Origin: Aspidapion aeneum
Taxonomy: Eukaryota; Arthropoda; Insecta; Coleoptera; Brentidae
Length of the DNA stretch: 64,000 bases
Direction: 5' to 3'
Assembly (NCBI GenBank): GCA_963576565.1
Contig: OY755038.1
Location: 204,449,013 to 204,513,012 of the forward strand
In this document: one piece after another, positions 37,003 through 46,665 of the stretch
How positions within the stretch are numbered: position 1 is the first letter of the stretch
Layout: each line of letters begins with the position of its first letter
Translations under genes and position numbers: made by a program
Notes under the pieces: generated by a model
What the model was told of the DNA's origin: nothing
The model's input: only the letters and a program-made list of their open reading frames with translations
The model's database searches: none

Positions 37003-37930
37003 TCAGTTGACAATTGAAAGTTGACAGTTGATAGGTGACAAGTGAGAAGTGACAAGTGACACGAGACAAGTGACAACTGACAAGTGACAATTGACAAGTG
37101 ACAAGTGACAAGTGACAAGTGACAAGTGACAAGTGACAAGTGACAAGTGACAAGTGACAAGTGACAAGTGACAAGTGACAATTGACAAGTGACAAGTGAC
37201 AAGTGACAAGTGACAAGTGACAAGTGACAAGTGGCAAGTGGCAAGTAACAAGTGACACGAGACAAGTGATAAGTGACAATTGACAAGTGGCAAGTGGCAA
37301 GTGGCAAGTGGCAAGTGGCAAGTGACAAGTGACAAGTGACAAGTGACAAGTGACGAGTGACAAGTGACAAGTGACAAGTGACAAGTGACCAGTGACCAGT
37401 GACCAGTGACAAGTGACAAGTGACCAGTGACAAGTGACAAGTGACAAGTGACAAGTGGCAAGTGACCTGTGACAAGTGACAAGTGACAAGTGACCTGTGA
37501 CAAGTGACAAGTGACAAGTGACAAGTGACAAGTGACAAGTGACAAGTAACAAGTGACAAGTGACAAGTGACAAGTGACAAGTGACAAGTGACAAGTGACA
37601 AGTGACAAGTGACAAGTGACAAGTGACAAGTGACAAGTGACAAGTGACAAGTGACAAGTGACAAGTGACAAGTGACAAGTGACAAGTGACAAGTGACAAG
37701 TGACAAGTGACAAGTGACAAGTGACAAGTGACAAGTGACAAGTGACAAGTGACAAGTGACAAGTGACAAGTGACAAGTGACAAGTGACAAGTGACAAGTG
37801 ACAAGTGACAAGTGACAAGTGACAAGTGACAAGTGACAAGTGACAAGTGACAAGCGACAAGTGACACGTGACCAGTGACCAGTGACATGTGACATGTGAC
37901 CTGTGACATGGGACCTGTCACATGTGACAG
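37003..37930. repeat. Heptamer satellite (TGACAAG)n, right arm
   Basis: Mirror of the left-arm array but about 24 units longer (928 against 757 bp). The extra copies are perfect units in the block about 37560-37850. The edges, including the TGTCACATGTGACA palindrome at the outer end, are conserved between arms. Long minus-strand frames through it are artefacts of the stop-free heptamer. Confidence 0.9.
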
Positions 37931-39320
37931 GGGTAGGATTGGGGGTCGCCCAATTATGAATTATGAAATGAAAAAACAGGCGAATTAAATGTTAAGTCAC
38001 CAAAGTAGTAATTGACCCAGGCGCTTCATTTAGTTTCTGGCAGAAATATTTGACTTTTTGACACAAGTATAAAGAAAAAAGGAGATGTGATCTGAACCGC
38101 CTTACTGTAAAATTAGAATATAAATCACTTATGAAAACTTTTAATTTGATGCTAGTAATTATTAATAGTATTAAAACAAGGTACCTATGTATTGGTCATT
38201 CAAATTATTTTTAAAGTTAAAACACAGAACATTATATTTTAGACCTTTTTTAGGTCCGTTTAACTGAATATGAGATATGTATGACTGGATACATAAACAA
38301 AACAACTTTTTACACATGTTTTAGATATTTTTAAAGGTATCAGCTGACAGGTTAAATACCAAATGGCTCCGTATTGAGACCTACTTGCCTGGCCTGAGAT
38401 TCCATTTACTGCTGATGACGCATCTCAGTAGAAAGAGCTCAAATTACCACATGGCTGAGTCCTAGTAATCATCTGCATGACAAGAGTCAGCTAAAAATTA
38501 ATATATATTGCGTCTTGTCCCTACGTGTGAAATATCGCAAAATAAAAAAATATGTATAAATTATGTACTAGAAAAGGATGTAATATTAGTCAATCTCTTT
38601 AAAATACTTTGGCTTTAAAATTCTAAAACTTTTGGGTAAGTCGCAGTAGGTAAAGCTGTAGGATCACACCTGTCTTTCCTAACTTGTTAGAACCTGAAAA
38701 AAAAACTTGTCTGAACGTATCTGCTAGTTAGTTGTAATGGTCAAGATCTCGGTTGGCAAACTGGGCAGAAAGTCTTGTTTTATTTTAAATGACAACTATT
38801 TATTTGTATAATAAATTATACCTTTGGAAATTTACATTTAATTTTGCATCTCTAATTAAAAATTCACATTGACATTTATAGTTGCACTTCTAATTAAAAA
38901 TTTATATAGTCCCTTATCTTCTTCTAATCCTCGGTTTCTTAGTTATCAGTCTATTTTATTTTGTTATTCCGACCTCTTTCCTTGCTTATTTCATTTTTCG
39001 TTTTGAGTGTTTTCTTCTTCTTCTTCACCTCCTCCTTCTTTTCCTCCTTCTTATTCTTCTGCTGAGCTCCTTTTTTTGTTTGTTGGCATTGATTGAAATT
39101 TTGAAAATTATGACATTGTAATTTGTAAGAATATTTAAATAAATTTTAATAAAAATAAAGTATAGTGAGGCATCAAATTTAGAAATCAAGTATAAATTTG
39201 CTCAAAATACCAAGATATTGGTTGATTCTTATATACTTAAAACCCAAAATTGGTAACACTGCAATGTTCCAAATATATATACAATATAAAACAGTTGGTA
39301 ACCCTGTTCCTAAAAAAGCT

Positions 39321-39354
39321 TATAAAAGCTCGTGCTTGTAATTATTCTGTCAGT
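39321..39354 (+). promoter_or_regulatory. TATA box and TCAGT initiator of the intact polymerase gene
   Basis: TATAAAAG at 39321-39328 and TCAGT at 39350-39354 put the initiator A at 39352, 31 bp from the TATA start, the classic arthropod spacing. This predicts a 5' leader of about 186 nt before the ATG at 39538. No clear downstream promoter element was seen. Confidence 0.7.
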
Positions 39355-39406
39355 ATTGTTAGTCCACGACTTCCGACATACTCGTCTACTGCTCCTGTTT
39401 GCGTTG

Positions 39407-39445
39407 ATGACAATTGAAAGAGTAGTGATTATTAAAAATCTGTGA
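39407..39445 (+). promoter_or_regulatory. Upstream ORF 1 in the polymerase leader
   Basis: ATG followed by 11 sense codons and TGA within the predicted 5' leader (peptide MTIERVVIIKNL). It would be met first by scanning ribosomes. Confidence 0.5.
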
Positions 39446-39493
39446 ATCGTTGAACACAAATTTTTAAAAACTTTGATTTTGATTCAGAAAAAT

Positions 39494-39541
39494 ATGAACT
39501 ATCTTCCTGTGGTGATATTATATCAGACCGATCTAAAATGA
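39494..39541 (+). promoter_or_regulatory. Upstream ORF 2, overlapping the polymerase start as ATGA
   Basis: A 15-codon frame (MNYLPVVILYQTDLK) ends with TGA at 39539-39541, which overlaps the polymerase ATG at 39538-39540. This ATGA arrangement can allow termination-reinitiation. The left arm has the same sequence. Confidence 0.55.
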
Positions 39542-42500
39542 GTTTTGCTACTAAACTAATTAGTGATATAAAATATCAGGTGGATAATTTTAATAAAGTG
39601 CCAAATATATCCAGAATCTTGAACGACTGTGCTAAAGCTAGTCGAAAAATTAGCATTGCCCTAAAGAAGTCCCGCACGGTTCATGAAAAGGTCCATCTAA
39701 CTGCTTGCCTTGGAGAAGTGAAAGGCTTTAAGCATCGCCTAAAGAAAAGCATTAAGCATGGATGTGGGGACGTCATCACCAAGAAAACTGTAAAACACCG
39801 GGTCCACTGGGAAGATGTAAAATCAGCCTTTAACAGTAGGGTAAGAAGTGGTGTAATTACAAATTTACAACATAAGGATCCCAAAAAGTTTTTAGAGGAT
39901 TGCTTTAGTTTATTTAAACGAAGGATAGAAAATGCATTAAAAAAAGAAGACATTTTAAAAGTTAATACTATTTTAAGTGCAGATTTTCAAATTCCGAAAC
40001 AAGCACCACTTGCAAATGAGACAAAACATTTTAATACCGCTAATGCAGTTATTGACCGTAACACAAATTTAAAAAACTGGTTTAACAAAAATGTAAAAAA
40101 TTTGCTTTTAACTGATTTGGAAGAATTTGAGCAAAATCAATCTGGATGGTCTCTTACAAAAATAAGAAATCTTATAATTGCTTTTAATAAGTACAATCCT
40201 TTAAGATCTGGTTGTTTTTTAGAGCTACCCAAAGAAATTCTTAATCGTAAGGCTTGTGTAAATGTAAAAAACAATGACAATTTATGTTTTAGTTGGGCTG
40301 TAGTGTCGGCATTATATCCCGTTAAAGATCATTCTTATCGTACATCATCATATCCGCACCCCCAAGAAGTATTAAATTTAAAAGGTATAAAGTTTCCAAT
40401 GACTATAAACCAGGTAGCCCGGTTCGAAAAGCAAAATAATGTTTCCATAAACGTGTACCGCCTGCAGAAACTTAACAAAAACAATTTTAAAGCACTGCCT
40501 GTATACATTACGGAGAAAAAACATGAAAAACATGTTAATTTGTTAATGATACAGGATAATTACTATTTGGAGAAAGAACAGATTAAAGATCTTTCTCCAC
40601 CAACTTACCACTTTGTATGGATAAAAAATCTTTCAAGGCTAGTAAGTAGCCAGATCAGCAAATGCAAGAAAGCAACTTATTTATGTGATAGATGTCTGCA
40701 CTACTTCTATTCTGAAGCTGGACTTATTCAGCATATAAAAGACTGCAAAATTATTGACAGTATCACTGTTCCGAAAATACCATCTAAAGAGAATAAAATT
40801 GTTGAATTTCAAAATTTTAAAAATAAACAATTTGCATCCTTTATTATTTTTTGCGATATCGAATGCTTACTGATGCCTATGGTAAAAAATAGTAGTAAAA
40901 GAACCCAAAAATATCAAAGTCATGTGCCTTGTTCAGTGGGGTACTATGTAAAATGTGCCTACGATGATTCTTTATCATTTTATAAATCTTACACGGGGCC
41001 TGACTGTATGGAATGGTTTAGTAAACAATTACTGGAGTTTGCTGAAAACTTAGAAACTGTATTTCTTTGTGACTTACCCATGGAGCCTTTAAGTAAAAAA
41101 CAAAAACGTGACTTTAACAAAGCTAAAAAATGTCATATGTGTGAACAGGACTTTCTAGCTGGTGAAAAGAAAATACGCGATCATAGTCACCTTACCTCTG
41201 CTTATCGTGGTCCTGCGCATGAAAGCTGTAATTTGAATTTTCAAGATAGTCACACCATCCCGGTAGTATTTCATAATCTTAGCTCCTATGATGGACATTT
41301 AATAATTGAAAATATCGCTAATTTGGATGGCTCAATAAATTTGCTACCAATTAACAAAGAAAAATATATAGCCTTTACTAAAAAAATTAGTGAAAATTTA
41401 ATTGAATTTAGATTTATTGATTCGTTTCGCTTTATGGCCAGTAGCTTGGATAAGCTGGCTTCAAATCTTGAGGACTATCCACTGGTGAAAAGCGAATTCC
41501 CCAACTTATCCGACGAACAATATAAACTTATTTATAAAAAAGGAGTATTTTGCTATGACTACATGAATAGTTGGGAAAAGCTAAAAGAGACATCTTTGCC
41601 AGAAAAACTCAACTTTTTTAATTTACTAGAAAGTAGAGAAATATCATCTGCTGATTATGACCATGCAAAGAATGTGTGGAAAACCTTTGGCTGTAAAACC
41701 CTACAGGATTATATGGAACTCTATATGAAAGTTGATATAATCCTCTTAATGCAAGTATTTCAAACGTTTAGAGAAAGCTGTCATAAAACGTATGGTCTGG
41801 ATCCTGCTAACTATTATACCCTTCCTGGTTACACGTGGGATTGCATGCTGTACCACACGCAACAAAAATTAGAGCTTTTGACTGACTATAATATGGTAAC
41901 CTTTATAGAACGCGGTATTAGAGGTGGTTTGAGCCAATGTTCTAAAAGATATGTGGAGGCAAACAACAAATACATGTCCAATTATAATTCAACGAAAGAA
42001 ACATCTTTTCTGATGTATTTTGATATTAATAACCAATATGGCTATAGCATGAGCCAGAAACTGCCATATGAAAAATTTTATTGGTTAGAAAGCGAGGAAA
42101 TGCTCAATTTTGATGTTAATAAGATTGAAGATGACTCGAGTAATGGATACATTCTTGAAGTCGACTTGTACATTCCTGTGGAATTACATGACTATTTTTC
42201 AGACTTGCCTCTATGTCCTGAACATCACTGCCCACCTGGCGAAACAAACCCCAAAAATAAGAAACTTATGGCTACACTATATAATAAAAGAGCGTATGTA
42301 GTTCATTATAGAAATTTAAAGCAAGCAATGAAACTTGGAATAAGACTTGAAAAAATTTATAGAATTTTATGCTTTAAGCAATCTGCATGGTTGAAACCCT
42401 ACATTGATCTAAATACTCAATTAAGACAAAATGCCAAAAATGAATTTGAGAAAAACCTTTTTAAATTAATGAACAACGCCGTGTTTGGTAAAACCATGGA

Positions 42501-43269
42501 AAATATACGAAAACATAGTGTTGTTAAATTAATCAAGAAATGGGATGGACGATATGGAGCGGAAGCACTGATTTCTCGACCCGAATTCAAAAGCGTTATA
42601 ATATTCAATGAAAACTTGGTTGCCGTAGAACTTGAAAAAACCGAAATATATTTTAATAAACCGATATATGTGGGGATGTGTATTTTGGACATTGCCAAAA
42701 CAACCATATATGATTTTCACTATAACTACATGCTACCAGCTTTTGGAAAGGATTGTACTGTGGCATACACAGATACTGATAGTTTAGTTTATACCATAAA
42801 AAATCATGATATTTATGAATCAATACAGCGCGACTGTGACAAGTACTTTGATACCTCAGATTATGCTGAAGATAACATATATAACATTCCGAGGGTAAAT
42901 AAAAAAGTTTTGGGCATGATGAAAGATGAAAACAGTGGCGAAATAATGACGCATTTTATTGGTCTTAGAGCTAAAATGTATGCTACAAAAGTAGTGGACA
43001 ACAAGAGTAATGCCGCAAAAGTGATTAAGAAGGCCAAGGGTGTAAAGCAAAACGTTGTAAAATCAAAAATATTATTTGAGGACTATGTCGCCTGCCTAAA
43101 TAACTTTCAAGAGAAGGTGGTTACACAAAATCTTATAAGATCCGAAAAGCATAGACTACACTCTGTAAAACAGACAAAAATTGGGCTGAGTCCCCTGGAT
43201 GATAAAAGATGTATTTCAAAAGACTCTTATGAAACGTTACCGTGGGGGCACTATAGTATTGAGAGATAA
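39538..43269 (+). CDS. polB: Protein-primed family B DNA polymerase, Polinton type, intact
   Basis: 1243 aa. Domains in order: N-terminal region with a cysteine-peptidase-like pattern (Cys250 in NLCFSWAV, His332 in HVNLLMI; OTU-like, inferred); C2HC finger (C383, C386, H399, C403); exonuclease Exo I (D440, E442 in FCDIE); an inserted endonuclease VII/HNH-like motif (C532, C535, RDHSH 547-551, AHESCN 560-565); Exo II (FHNLSSYD, N580 and D585); Exo III (YMKVD, 729-733); polymerase motif A (D829, DINNQYGYS), motif B (KLMNNAVFG, 977-984), motif C (YTDTDS, D1079 and D1081). All catalytic positions expected of an active 3'-5' exonuclease and polymerase are present. The long stretch between motifs A and B fits the TPR insertions of protein-primed enzymes. 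Start chosen at the first in-frame ATG, but the frame stays open upstream to 39454 (reading FDFDSEKYELSSCGD), so a spliced N-terminal extension is possible. It would replicate the element from its tips. Confidence 0.9.
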   Translation: MSFATKLISDIKYQVDNFNKVPNISRILNDCAKASRKISIALKKSRTVHEKVHLTACLGEVKGFKHRLKKSIKHGCGDVITKKTVKHRVHWEDVKSAFNSRVRSGVITNLQHKDPKKFLEDCFSLFKRRIENALKKEDILKVNTILSADFQIPKQAPLANETKHFNTANAVIDRNTNLKNWFNKNVKNLLLTDLEEFEQNQSGWSLTKIRNLIIAFNKYNPLRSGCFLELPKEILNRKACVNVKNNDNLCFSWAVVSALYPVKDHSYRTSSYPHPQEVLNLKGIKFPMTINQVARFEKQNNVSINVYRLQKLNKNNFKALPVYITEKKHEKHVNLLMIQDNYYLEKEQIKDLSPPTYHFVWIKNLSRLVSSQISKCKKATYLCDRCLHYFYSEAGLIQHIKDCKIIDSITVPKIPSKENKIVEFQNFKNKQFASFIIFCDIECLLMPMVKNSSKRTQKYQSHVPCSVGYYVKCAYDDSLSFYKSYTGPDCMEWFSKQLLEFAENLETVFLCDLPMEPLSKKQKRDFNKAKKCHMCEQDFLAGEKKIRDHSHLTSAYRGPAHESCNLNFQDSHTIPVVFHNLSSYDGHLIIENIANLDGSINLLPINKEKYIAFTKKISENLIEFRFIDSFRFMASSLDKLASNLEDYPLVKSEFPNLSDEQYKLIYKKGVFCYDYMNSWEKLKETSLPEKLNFFNLLESREISSADYDHAKNVWKTFGCKTLQDYMELYMKVDIILLMQVFQTFRESCHKTYGLDPANYYTLPGYTWDCMLYHTQQKLELLTDYNMVTFIERGIRGGLSQCSKRYVEANNKYMSNYNSTKETSFLMYFDINNQYGYSMSQKLPYEKFYWLESEEMLNFDVNKIEDDSSNGYILEVDLYIPVELHDYFSDLPLCPEHHCPPGETNPKNKKLMATLYNKRAYVVHYRNLKQAMKLGIRLEKIYRILCFKQSAWLKPYIDLNTQLRQNAKNEFEKNLFKLMNNAVFGKTMENIRKHSVVKLIKKWDGRYGAEALISRPEFKSVIIFNENLVAVELEKTEIYFNKPIYVGMCILDIAKTTIYDFHYNYMLPAFGKDCTVAYTDTDSLVYTIKNHDIYESIQRDCDKYFDTSDYAEDNIYNIPRVNKKVLGMMKDENSGEIMTHFIGLRAKMYATKVVDNKSNAAKVIKKAKGVKQNVVKSKILFEDYVACLNNFQEKVVTQNLIRSEKHRLHSVKQTKIGLSPLDDKRCISKDSYETLPWGHYSIER

Positions 43270-43340
43270 CTTAGGTTAACTGTAATTTTAATAATGGTAT
43301 GTTTGTTGATATTCTGTTTGGTTAGATATTTTTAGTAGTC

Positions 43341-43342
<2 letters not shown>

Positions 43343-43393
<51 letters not shown>

Positions 43394-43685
43394 CTAAATT
43401 TAATCTTCGTTTTGCAAGTATATTATAAAATTTGTATAATTAGTTTATATGTTAAGTCTAATATGTTAATGTAAAAATAAATATATATAATAATAGTCAT
43501 AGTACATGTAATGTGATTTTAATAATCCTACTAAATATTAATGGAATCATATATATAGATATATAAAAATCTTTAAATATTTTTATTCTTAATTGTATTA
43601 CTATGTAAAAATAAACAAATAAGAAATTATATTGGTGTTCTTACTATGAACCTAGTCCAAGTAGCTAGTACTAAAAAGAAACAAA

Positions 43686-43738
<53 letters not shown>
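43343..43738. repeat. AT dinucleotide runs near the right tip
   Basis: AT runs at 43343-43389 and 43688-43738, counterparts of the left-arm runs but of different length. Confidence 0.9.
43476..43481 (+). terminator. Polyadenylation signal of the polymerase gene
   Basis: AATAAA 207 bp after the stop codon. A second AATAAA lies near 43610. Cleavage site not determined. Confidence 0.5.
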
Positions 43739-43740
<2 letters not shown>

Positions 43741-44126
43741 TATAAAAATAATTTAAATCTTTAAGTTGTGAATATTACGGGCTTTAAACTTATTGACTAG
43801 ATAGACCCTTAAGTATTATAACCACTTTCAAGTGACCCACTGCTTGGGTGACTAAAATAAAGTCCTGTAACAAGCACCAGATAGCATGTTACAGACTGCT
43901 CGATACTTGTGTGTACAATATGATTAGCAACACCTTAACAGTTAGCTGAGAGTCAAACATTTATAGAAAATGTTTGATTCGGTAGCACAAAAAAAGAGTC
44001 ATGTAAAAATTACTGCCTCGAATGAAATATTCTGTGACATGTCCAAAAAAATGACCACGTTTTCGTCTTATGGAGATTTACATGGAAAAAGTGGCCCAGA
44101 ACCCGTATAGTATATCTACTAAGGAT

Positions 44127-44739
44127 GATCTGTTAGGCCAAAAGTAAGTCAAGTTCGGGAAGATCAGGCGCTACTTCGAGTACTCTAAATAAGCTTTTCG
44201 AGAGAGCACAGAGTGCAAGAATGTTTTCACAGTTTCCAAGTAGTCAAGCACCCATTTACCGTAGAGTTCAATCGCTAAACCTCAGGTGCCGAACGGCAGC
44301 AAAAAAGACTGAACTTACTTTTTAAATTTATTATTTGTCGAAGCTAATAAAGATATTTAATTTAACAGAAACAAGCACGTTATTTCTAAAAACGAACCAA
44401 AATATATTCCCAGCTGGTTTTTTCAAGTTTTAGTTTATTTATTTTATAAAGATGCAAAAGCAAATTAACTGTTCTGTCATTGAACGTCATAACACTACTG
44501 TAAAATATAAATGTCAACCCGAAATAACATGATACATATACTCCTAAAAATAAAAAACAAGTTTGTCCAGTCGTAAAAGTAAAAAGTTTAAAATTTTACA
44601 AAAAAAACTAAAGTTTCTTTTCCCATGAAATATTAGCTCACACATATCTACTACAGCTATATCGAGAAAAAAAACTTGCTCCGATTTTAAAAAATTTTAT
44701 ATATCTTTGCGTTTCAGATGATTTTGAAACTTTTTTGTT
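44127..44739. other. Non-coding flank of the mirrored element
   Basis: Nothing recognised. Single-copy-looking, AT-rich. Confidence 0.45.
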
Positions 44740-45280
44740 GCGCCGTCTGTCTGTCTGTCTGTCTGTATGTATGTCTGTATGTCTGTTTGTAACGACCAAC
44801 CCGCATAACTCAAAAACCGCTTGTCCTATTTAAATGAAATTTGGTACCTAGGCTGGGTCTTGGGCCGTGATGGTCCCATTTAAAAATAAACAAAATCCAC
44901 CGAACGGAAGCCAAATAAAAGGGTGGGGGTAGATTAAATAAATTAGAATTTATTTGAAAATCTGGCGTGTGTGATATCAAACGAAAGGTAATTAAGTCTG
45001 GAGTAAACCAAAATGAATTTTAGTTTATTTAAAAAAAAAGGATGGGGTAGATTTCAAAAATTGGAGCTTAAGTGAAAATATGGCGTGTGTGATATCAAAC
45101 GAAAGGTAATTGAGTCTGGAGTTAAACAAAATACATTTTAGTTTTTTAAAAAAGGGTGGGGATAGATTTTAAAAATTAGAGTTTAAGTCAAAACATGGCT
45201 TGTGTAGTATCAAACGAAAGGTAATTAAGTCTGGAGTTGAATAAAATATATTTCAGTTTTTAGTTATATTAGCTCACGCG
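44740..45280. repeat. TCTG tract followed by three ~125-bp tandem units
   Basis: GTCTGTCTGTCTG at 44746-44790, then a GAAATTTGGTACC block (the reverse-strand counterpart of the ACCAAATTTC motif at 10.9 kb), then three units sharing GATATCAAACGAAAGGTAAT, TAAGTCTGGAGT and a G-rich GGGTGGGG/GGATGGGG stretch. Same design as 10690-12650: a unit array next to a short tandem repeat, here in opposite orientation. Confidence 0.75.
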
Positions 45281-46079
45281 TACACTATAACTATAGTACC
45301 TAGTGTGAGCTTAGGTGCCCATAGATTGGCAGATTATTTTTTGTATTACTTCTTTCAGATAGCTTATCCGGGATAATGTTTGTGTTTTCAATAATTTTAT
45401 TTACTTTACCTAAGTTCTAAAAATATTCCAATTTCATTTAAAATATATTTGTCATAACAGAGTTCACATTTCATTTTCAGTCGCTCCCTCCGTGACATTT
45501 CGGGATATTTAATTTAATTTTATATATGAAAACGAACAAAACAACTTTGACGCTTTAGGCAAAAATTATATTCACTTCGTCTCAAATATCACTCAGGTAG
45601 ATTTAAAGTTACGAAGGTACAAAAAAAGATCTTATTAACTTATTCCAAATAATTCTTGGAAAAATATTTCTTTAGACCAATGATATTTCTTTAAACGAGA
45701 GTTAGCACTTTTGAATTGTGCAATTTGTGAAATTCTAATTTAAGCCAAACATAAAAGTTGTATTAAAGTTATTTTATGGTTACTTTAAAGCGTATTATTA
45801 TCGACCTGTTATCCATTTTTTTACGTTTACCATAACTACAAACATCGTGGCAACTATTACGTGACCATGTTTTGCCATTAATTTTTTGGATATTTTAGAT
45901 AAGTTCTTCCGACCAGTAACCATGTGTCACTTGCTCGACTCGTTAACTGGCCGGTTTGATGTTGTCGTCAACGCAAATCTACCCATGTTATTTTAAAGAG
46001 TGAACGATTTAAAAATAGAAGGTTATTCCATAATCTGGGTCTTGCCTTAAAATTAACCTAACGAAACTTACTACTATGT
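45281..46079. other. AT-rich DNA, nothing recognised
   Basis: No gene, RNA or element boundary seen. Confidence 0.45.
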
Positions 46080-46665
46080 CGGTTTAGAACGTTTCTCCAC
46101 GTTATCCGACGCCTATGCTTCACCTCTTTTGATCCTGACAATCATCTTCTGTCAGGTTTTTATGACTCATTGATGTTTGAATTGACTATTGTCATTCCAG
46201 TTTAGAACGCCCTCTTTTTCCGCGCCCTATTGGTTGCCATTCTAGGACCTGGTTTGGTAATCTTCCCTCGATTACCATTCTTTCTTTTATGGTCTCATTT
46301 CTTATATGTTATATATATATTCTCATTGATCTTCTTATTGCATCCATTTTGACTTTCCAATTTTGTTTTGTATCTCTTTGCTCTAGAAAATACTGTTAGG
46401 TCATCCAGTAACCTTTTTTGCTTTTACTATCCTTTTTTCCAGATCCTTCCAGTCTGCTCCTGTCTTATCAAATGTGTGTGTTATTATTATTTGTCCATTG
46501 TCCATTGTCTATTTCTAACTCACTTAATTCGTTTACAATACATAAGTACTTGGAAGTCTTGTCCACTTTCACTGTTTACCCCCACTTTTAGTATTCTTTT
46601 GTTAACTTTCTTATCATATACTCCATTTCTTCTCTATAATTACTTGGTCGTCAGCAAACTGTAGT
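46080..46665 (-). pseudogene. LINE reverse transcriptase relic, 3' part
   Basis: On the minus strand, FADDQVII at 46645-46659 is the reverse transcriptase catalytic box. It is followed by EEMEYMIRKLTKEY, then MDAIRRSMRI and RNETIKERM near 46290-46355, then RLPNQVLEWQPIGRGKRGRS near 46225 and an NLTEDDCQDQKR block near 46130. These are typical successive blocks of the end of an insect non-LTR polymerase. Stops and frame changes break it several times. Clade not assigned. Confidence 0.7.

Larger units (their letters stand above)
35090..44120. repeat. Right arm of the giant inverted repeat
   Basis: Reverse complement of 25245-34106. It carries the intact polymerase, so it is the better representative of the ancestral arm. 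The 35090-37002 segment is non-coding with the ACAGACAGAC tetranucleotide tract at about 36006-36126. The 37931-39320 segment is non-coding with a pyrimidine-rich tract near 39007-39080. The 43270-44120 segment is the 3' flank with AT runs. Confidence 0.95.
25239..44126. mobile_element. Mirror-image Polinton-like element with 6-bp target duplication
   Basis: The 6-bp aaggat occurs at 25239-25244 and 44121-44126, immediately outside an 18,876-bp unit that starts AGTAGATATACTATACGGGT and ends with its exact reverse complement. Polinton/Maverick elements make 6-bp duplications, usually start with AG, are 15-20 kb long and encode a protein-primed family B polymerase; all four fit. Unlike known ones, nearly the whole unit is one inverted repeat (arms of 8.86 and 9.03 kb) around a 983-bp unique centre, so the polymerase end is present twice and no other Polinton gene is visible. 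The arms differ by only scattered substitutions plus repeat-length changes, which points to a recent event. It lies between the two host exons on the opposite strand sense, probably in an intron. Confidence 0.85.

Noticed and set aside
31437..37930. Heptamer arrays as CRISPR arrays
   Set aside because: Units are contiguous with no spacers, in a eukaryotic context.
25239..44126. Palindrome as a simple assembly error
   Set aside because: Arms differ by substitutions, indels, AT-run and heptamer lengths, and the unit has its own target duplication; an artefact would give identical arms. Long reads are still needed to be sure.
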